A stretch of 5,951 nucleotides of DNA from an uncultured Opitutaceae bacterium (GTDB lineage: Bacteria > Verrucomicrobiota > Verrucomicrobiia > Opitutales > Opitutaceae), in NCBI GenBank assembly GCA_903885525.1, contig CAISJA010000321.1, positions 1-5,951 on the forward strand, given 5' to 3'. Numbering within the stretch: position 1 is the stretch's first letter; every line of letters starts with the position of its first letter. Under the pieces are notes generated by a model, which saw only the letters and a list, made by a program, of their open reading frames with translations, had not been told where the DNA came from and did not search any database. Both the position numbers and the translations under genes were made by a program. Of this stretch, positions 1 through 3,124 are shown in pieces.

Positions 1-1958
1 ACGCCACGACCAAGGGCTTCAAGTACTTCTCGGCCGATCCCTCGAATTACAACGCCGATGTGTTCCGACAGCTTTTCGACTGCGTCGAAAAGCTAAGTGC
101 GGGCACGAAACGTTATCTTGGAACGGTTCCACAATCGCGGGAAAAATTGAGCGAACAGGAAGTAATTGATGTTACCTTCCGCGTCCTCGCCGACCATGCC
201 CGCTGCGTCTCCTGCGCCATCGCCGACGGCATCATGCCCGGCAATGCCGACCGCAACTACGTCATCCGCCGCATCCTCCGCCGCGGAATACTCTACGGAC
301 GCAAGAATCTCAACCTGCCGGTTGGATTCTTTGAGAAGCTGGTTGGCCCCGTCGCGGAGTCCTTGGGCAGCGTTTTCCCGGAGCTTCACACTCAGCGCGT
401 CATGATCGAACGCGCCATCCGCGCCGAGGAGGAGTCGTTTGGGCGGACGCTGGACCGGGGACTAGTCCATTTTGGCGTAGCCATTGGATCTGTACGTTAC
501 GGAAGCACAACTGATGTACATGCTTTCCCAGCAAAAGCTGCGTTCGAGCTCTATGACACCTATGGCTTCCCGCTGGACATGACTCAGCTCCTCGCCGCTG
601 AACGTGGGCTGACGGTCGATGTCGCCGGCTTTGAGGCCGAAATGGAAAAGCAACGCGAACGCGGGCGGGCGGCCCGCAGAGCCGAGGTGATCGTGGGCGC
701 CACCGAGGGCGATACCGTCGCCGAGGCCACAAAGTTCGCCGGCTACGGCATCGACTCCACGTCCGCCGTCCACGCCACACTGGTTGACGTGGTCAAGACC
801 GAGAAGGACACCTTCCTCGTCTTCGACAGCACTCCGTTCTACGCGGAAATGGGCGGCCAGGTCGGCGATTCCGGCCACGCCCTCCTCGAAGGCCAAAAAT
901 TGGACCTGGTCGACTGCATCAAGGACAAGTCCGGCCGCCACCTGCACCGCCTGTCGGCGGAAAGCGCCAAGGGCCAAATTCCAAGTGCCGGAGCTTCCGC
1001 CACGCTGCAAGTGGACTACTCCCGCCGCCGCGCCATCTCCCGCCACCACACCTCCGCCCACCTCATCCACTGGGCCTTGCGCAAGATGCTCGGCACCCAT
1101 GTCCGCCAGTTCGGTACGCACAAAACGCCCGACCGGATGCGCTTCGACTTCACCCATTTCGAAGCCCTCACCGCCGCCCAGATCAAGGAATGCGAGCAGC
1201 TCATCAACGAGAAGGTGCAGGAAAACGACACCGTCCAGTGCTATGAGCTCGACTACGACAAGAAGCCGGAGGACGTCCTCGCCTTCTTCGGCGACAAATA
1301 CGGCAAGCGCGTCCGCCTCGTCGACATCGGCGGCTTCTCCAAGGAACTCTGCGGCGGCACGCACGTCGCGCGCACGGGCGAGATCGGCGTCATCAAGATC
1401 GTCGCCGAAATGGCCATCGCCGCCGGCACCCGCCGCATCGAGGCTGTCGCCGGCCAGGCCGCCCTCGACCATATCGCCGCCGAAGAGGCCGCGCTCAAGG
1501 CCGTCAACGCCCGCCTCAATGCCGGCGTCCAGGACGTCGCCTCCAAGCTGGAGACCGTCCTCGTCCGCCAAAAGGAGCTCGAGCAGAAGCTCAAGGCCCA
1601 TGAGGCCAAAGCCTCCGCCGGACTCGCCGACGAGCTCGCCGCGCAGGCCATCGACCGCGCCGGGCTCAAGTGGGTCTCCGCCGTCGTCACCACCGACTCC
1701 CCCGAGGCGCTCCGCTCGCTCGGCAGCCAGGTGTTGCACAAGCTCGGCGACGGCGTCGTGCAGCTCGGCGCCGCCCTCGGCGACAAGGCGAGCGTGGTCG
1801 CGTTCTGTTCTCCCGCCGCCGTCAAGGCCGGCTTCGCCGCCGGCAAGCTCGTGGGCGAGCTCTCTGCCAAACTCGGCGGCAAAGGGGGCGGCAAGCCGGA
1901 CTTCGCCATGGGCGGCGGCAAGGAACCCGCCCGGCTCGCCGAGGCGCTCAGGCTATAA
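1..1958 (+). CDS. alaS: Alanine--tRNA ligase, C-terminal part (5' end outside window)
   Basis: Alanyl-tRNA synthetase charges tRNA-Ala with alanine in the cytoplasm and hydrolyses mischarged Ser/Gly-tRNA-Ala. The frame is open from position 3 with no start in view. A GTG at 60 is internal, because residues before it (ATTKGFKYFSADPSNYNADV) fit the family. Some 230 N-terminal residues, with the ATP and alanine site, are missing, judged against the usual 876-900 residues. Visible in order: the tRNA-recognition region with ADGIMPGNADRNYVIRRILR (231-290); AFELYDTYGFPLD (541-579); the editing domain with zinc-type ligands HTSAH (1047-1061) and CGGTH (1350-1364); a coiled-coil linker (about 1470-1640); and the C-terminal DHHA1/C-Ala domain ending in the glycine-rich stretch at about 1872-1925. 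All four expected editing-site His/Cys ligands are present. TAA stop at 1956-1958. Stretches at 61-180 and 481-540 are much less GC-rich than the rest. Identification is very secure. Confidence 0.97.
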   Translation, partial: ATTKGFKYFSADPSNYNADVFRQLFDCVEKLSAGTKRYLGTVPQSREKLSEQEVIDVTFRVLADHARCVSCAIADGIMPGNADRNYVIRRILRRGILYGRKNLNLPVGFFEKLVGPVAESLGSVFPELHTQRVMIERAIRAEEESFGRTLDRGLVHFGVAIGSVRYGSTTDVHAFPAKAAFELYDTYGFPLDMTQLLAAERGLTVDVAGFEAEMEKQRERGRAARRAEVIVGATEGDTVAEATKFAGYGIDSTSAVHATLVDVVKTEKDTFLVFDSTPFYAEMGGQVGDSGHALLEGQKLDLVDCIKDKSGRHLHRLSAESAKGQIPSAGASATLQVDYSRRRAISRHHTSAHLIHWALRKMLGTHVRQFGTHKTPDRMRFDFTHFEALTAAQIKECEQLINEKVQENDTVQCYELDYDKKPEDVLAFFGDKYGKRVRLVDIGGFSKELCGGTHVARTGEIGVIKIVAEMAIAAGTRRIEAVAGQAALDHIAAEEAALKAVNARLNAGVQDVASKLETVLVRQKELEQKLKAHEAKASAGLADELAAQAIDRAGLKWVSAVVTTDSPEALRSLGSQVLHKLGDGVVQLGAALGDKASVVAFCSPAAVKAGFAAGKLVGELSAKLGGKGGGKPDFAMGGGKEPARLAEALRL

Positions 1959-2028
1959 TCCCGGCACCGCGATCGCCCCCACCTGCCCTGGACATTTGCC
2001 GCCTGCGCATTAAATTTTTCCCGCCGCC

Positions 2029-2556
2029 ATGGACTATCTCATCCTCAAGGCTCTGCACCTCATCGGCATCGTCTGCTGGTTTGCCGGCTTGTTCTACATC
2101 GTCCGGCTCTTCATCTACCACGCCGAGGCCGACGCCAACCCCGAGCCGAAGCGCGGCATCCTTCTCGAACAATTCAAGCTCATGGAACGCCGCCTCTGGT
2201 ACGGCATCACCTGGCCGGCCCTGATCCTGACCGCCGCCACCGGCGGCTGGCTGCTGAAGTTCCATTCCCTCGCGCAAAGCCCGTGGCTGTACCTCAAGTT
2301 TGGCCTGCTGGCCCTGCTCCTTACCTATCATTTCTGCTGCGGCACCCTCCTGCGTGCGCTGGCGCGCGACCTCGTCCCGCTCTCGTCGCACCGGCTCCGC
2401 CTCCTCAACGAAGTGCCCACCTTCCTCCTCGTCGGCATCGTCTTCACTGCCGTCAGCAAGACCGTCGGCACCGGCCTCTGGGCCCTGGCTGGCTGCGCCG
2501 TCTTCTTCATAATCGTGGTGGTATTTTTCCTGAAAAAGCTCCAAGGTAAGTCCTGA
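2029..2556 (+). CDS. hemJ: Protoporphyrinogen IX oxidase HemJ (UPF0093/CopD-like membrane protein)
   Basis: HemJ oxidises protoporphyrinogen IX to protoporphyrin IX, the penultimate step of heme synthesis, in the cytoplasmic membrane. It replaces HemG or HemY in many bacteria. The 175-residue product opens with the family signature: LKALHLIGIVCWFAGLFYIV followed by RLFIYH, with the conserved His10 in the first membrane helix. Further family features are MERRLWYGITWPAL (52-65), Lys90 in WLYLKFGLL, and LNEVPTFLLVGIVF (126-139). Membrane helices lie at about 5-30, 58-77, 86-109, 128-143 and 149-168. The last is an extra C-terminal helix ending in a positively charged tail (KKLQGKS); short HemJ proteins of about 140-150 residues stop before it. 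The ATG at 2029 is preceded by CCGCC rather than a Shine-Dalgarno site. It lies 70 bases after alaS and 9 bases before the next gene, so co-transcription with the latter is likely. Family assignment is strong; activity is inferred from the family. Confidence 0.93.
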   Translation: MDYLILKALHLIGIVCWFAGLFYIVRLFIYHAEADANPEPKRGILLEQFKLMERRLWYGITWPALILTAATGGWLLKFHSLAQSPWLYLKFGLLALLLTYHFCCGTLLRALARDLVPLSSHRLRLLNEVPTFLLVGIVFTAVSKTVGTGLWALAGCAVFFIIVVVFFLKKLQGKS

Positions 2557-2565
2557 AAAACCGCC

Positions 2566-2820
2566 ATGGACCCGAGAGCCATCGCCAATCAGCTCTGCGA
2601 CGAAGCCGACGACCTGCTCGCCGGGATCGGCAAACGCGCCGACGCCCGCGCCGCCATCACCGAGGCCGTCGCGCTCCGTCACGGCCGGCTGGCCCCCGCC
2701 GACAAGCGGGCCGTGATCGATCAGGTCATGGCCACCCTCGACCGCGAAGGTTTTTTTGAAGGCTCTGCCGGCGATTCCGGCGACGACCTCGGTGATTTTT
2801 CTGCCGCCCCAGAGTTGTGA
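2566..2820 (+). CDS. Small acidic hypothetical protein downstream of hemJ
   Basis: I do not recognise this 84-residue protein. It starts 9 bases after the hemJ stop, which suggests one transcript. It has no signal peptide, membrane segment or cysteine motif (only Cys11). Residues 1-62 look helical, with alternating Ala, Asp, Arg and Leu: roughly helices at 3-20, 24-38 and 43-60, the last containing ADKRAVIDQVMATLDREGFF. The tail (64-84) is acidic and Gly/Ser/Asp-rich, so probably disordered. Codon use is GC-rich at third positions like hemJ, and its start context CCGCC-ATG-GAC is identical to that of hemJ; both support a real gene. A small cytoplasmic helical protein is all that can be said. 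The function is unknown, and nothing in the sequence ties it to heme synthesis beyond its position. Confidence 0.72.
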   Translation: MDPRAIANQLCDEADDLLAGIGKRADARAAITEAVALRHGRLAPADKRAVIDQVMATLDREGFFEGSAGDSGDDLGDFSAAPEL

Positions 2821-3124
2821 TGTCGCCCCGGAGCGCCGCCCACGACAGAGCCGCTTCACGCCACCAGCGACGGCTTGTTGCGCCCCCCCGCCGGCGCGAC
2901 GGTGCCATCATCCGGCAGGCTGCCTGGCTGCGGAGGATGGATTCCGTCCGTAAACCGACCTGGCTTTCCCATCTGTCAGCCGCGGGAAAATCCCGTCACA
3001 TGGCCGCATTGGTTAGGAAGGCTACCGTGCGGAATTTAAACGACCGTTCGCGGTGGACTAACCAGGCCAGCCGAATACGCTGAGGCAAATGCGTCTGCTG
3101 CTTCTGTCAACCAAGCAAACACCC
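2821..3124. other. Intergenic region before the repeat-protein gene
   Basis: About 300 bases with no gene I can support. A frame from ATG 2820 (overlapping the previous TGA by one base) to TGA 3083 gives an 87-residue Arg-rich product. It contains several codons unusual in GC-rich neighbours (AGA, AGG, TTA, ATA) and resembles no family, so I read it as non-coding. A short hairpin, CGGGA-AAA-TCCCG, lies at 2983-2995 without a T-tract. The region from about 3005 to 3125 is less GC-rich than the flanks and probably holds the promoter and leader of the gene at 3125. The in-frame TAA at 3059-3061 limits how far upstream that gene can start. Confidence 0.6.
3009..3038 (+). promoter_or_regulatory. 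Weak sigma-70-like promoter candidate for the repeat-protein gene
   Basis: TTGGTT at 3009-3014 and AATTTA at 3033-3038, separated by 18 bases, loosely resemble -35 and -10 boxes. TTTAAA at 3035-3040 is an alternative -10. They sit in the least GC-rich part of the intergenic region, 85-115 bases upstream of the ATG at 3125. The match is poor enough to occur by chance; its placement is the main argument. Confidence 0.2.

Noticed and set aside
462..1739. Antisense frame of 425 codons opposite alaS
   Set aside because: GC-rich codons in the real gene suppress antisense stops. The product is low-complexity Gly/Ala/Asp/Leu with no family resemblance, while the + strand is unmistakably AlaS.
784..2013. 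A + strand frame of 409 codons rich in Ser, Pro, Arg and Ala
   Set aside because: It is an out-of-frame shadow of alaS with shuffled-looking low-complexity composition.
1948..2859. Antisense frame of 303 codons across hemJ and the small gene
   Set aside because: It spans two sense genes and the gaps between them. Its Glu/Gly/Ala-rich product matches no family I know, and HemJ is clear on the + strand.
2983..2995. Hairpin CGGGA-AAA-TCCCG as a terminator of the hemJ transcript
   Set aside because: The stem is only 5 bp, no T-run follows, and it lies over 160 bases from the stop.
2820..3083. A + strand frame starting in a TGATG overlap after the small gene
   Set aside because: The overlap looks like translational coupling, but the product is Arg-rich with no recognisable features and its codon use (AGA, AGG, TTA, ATA) differs from its neighbours.
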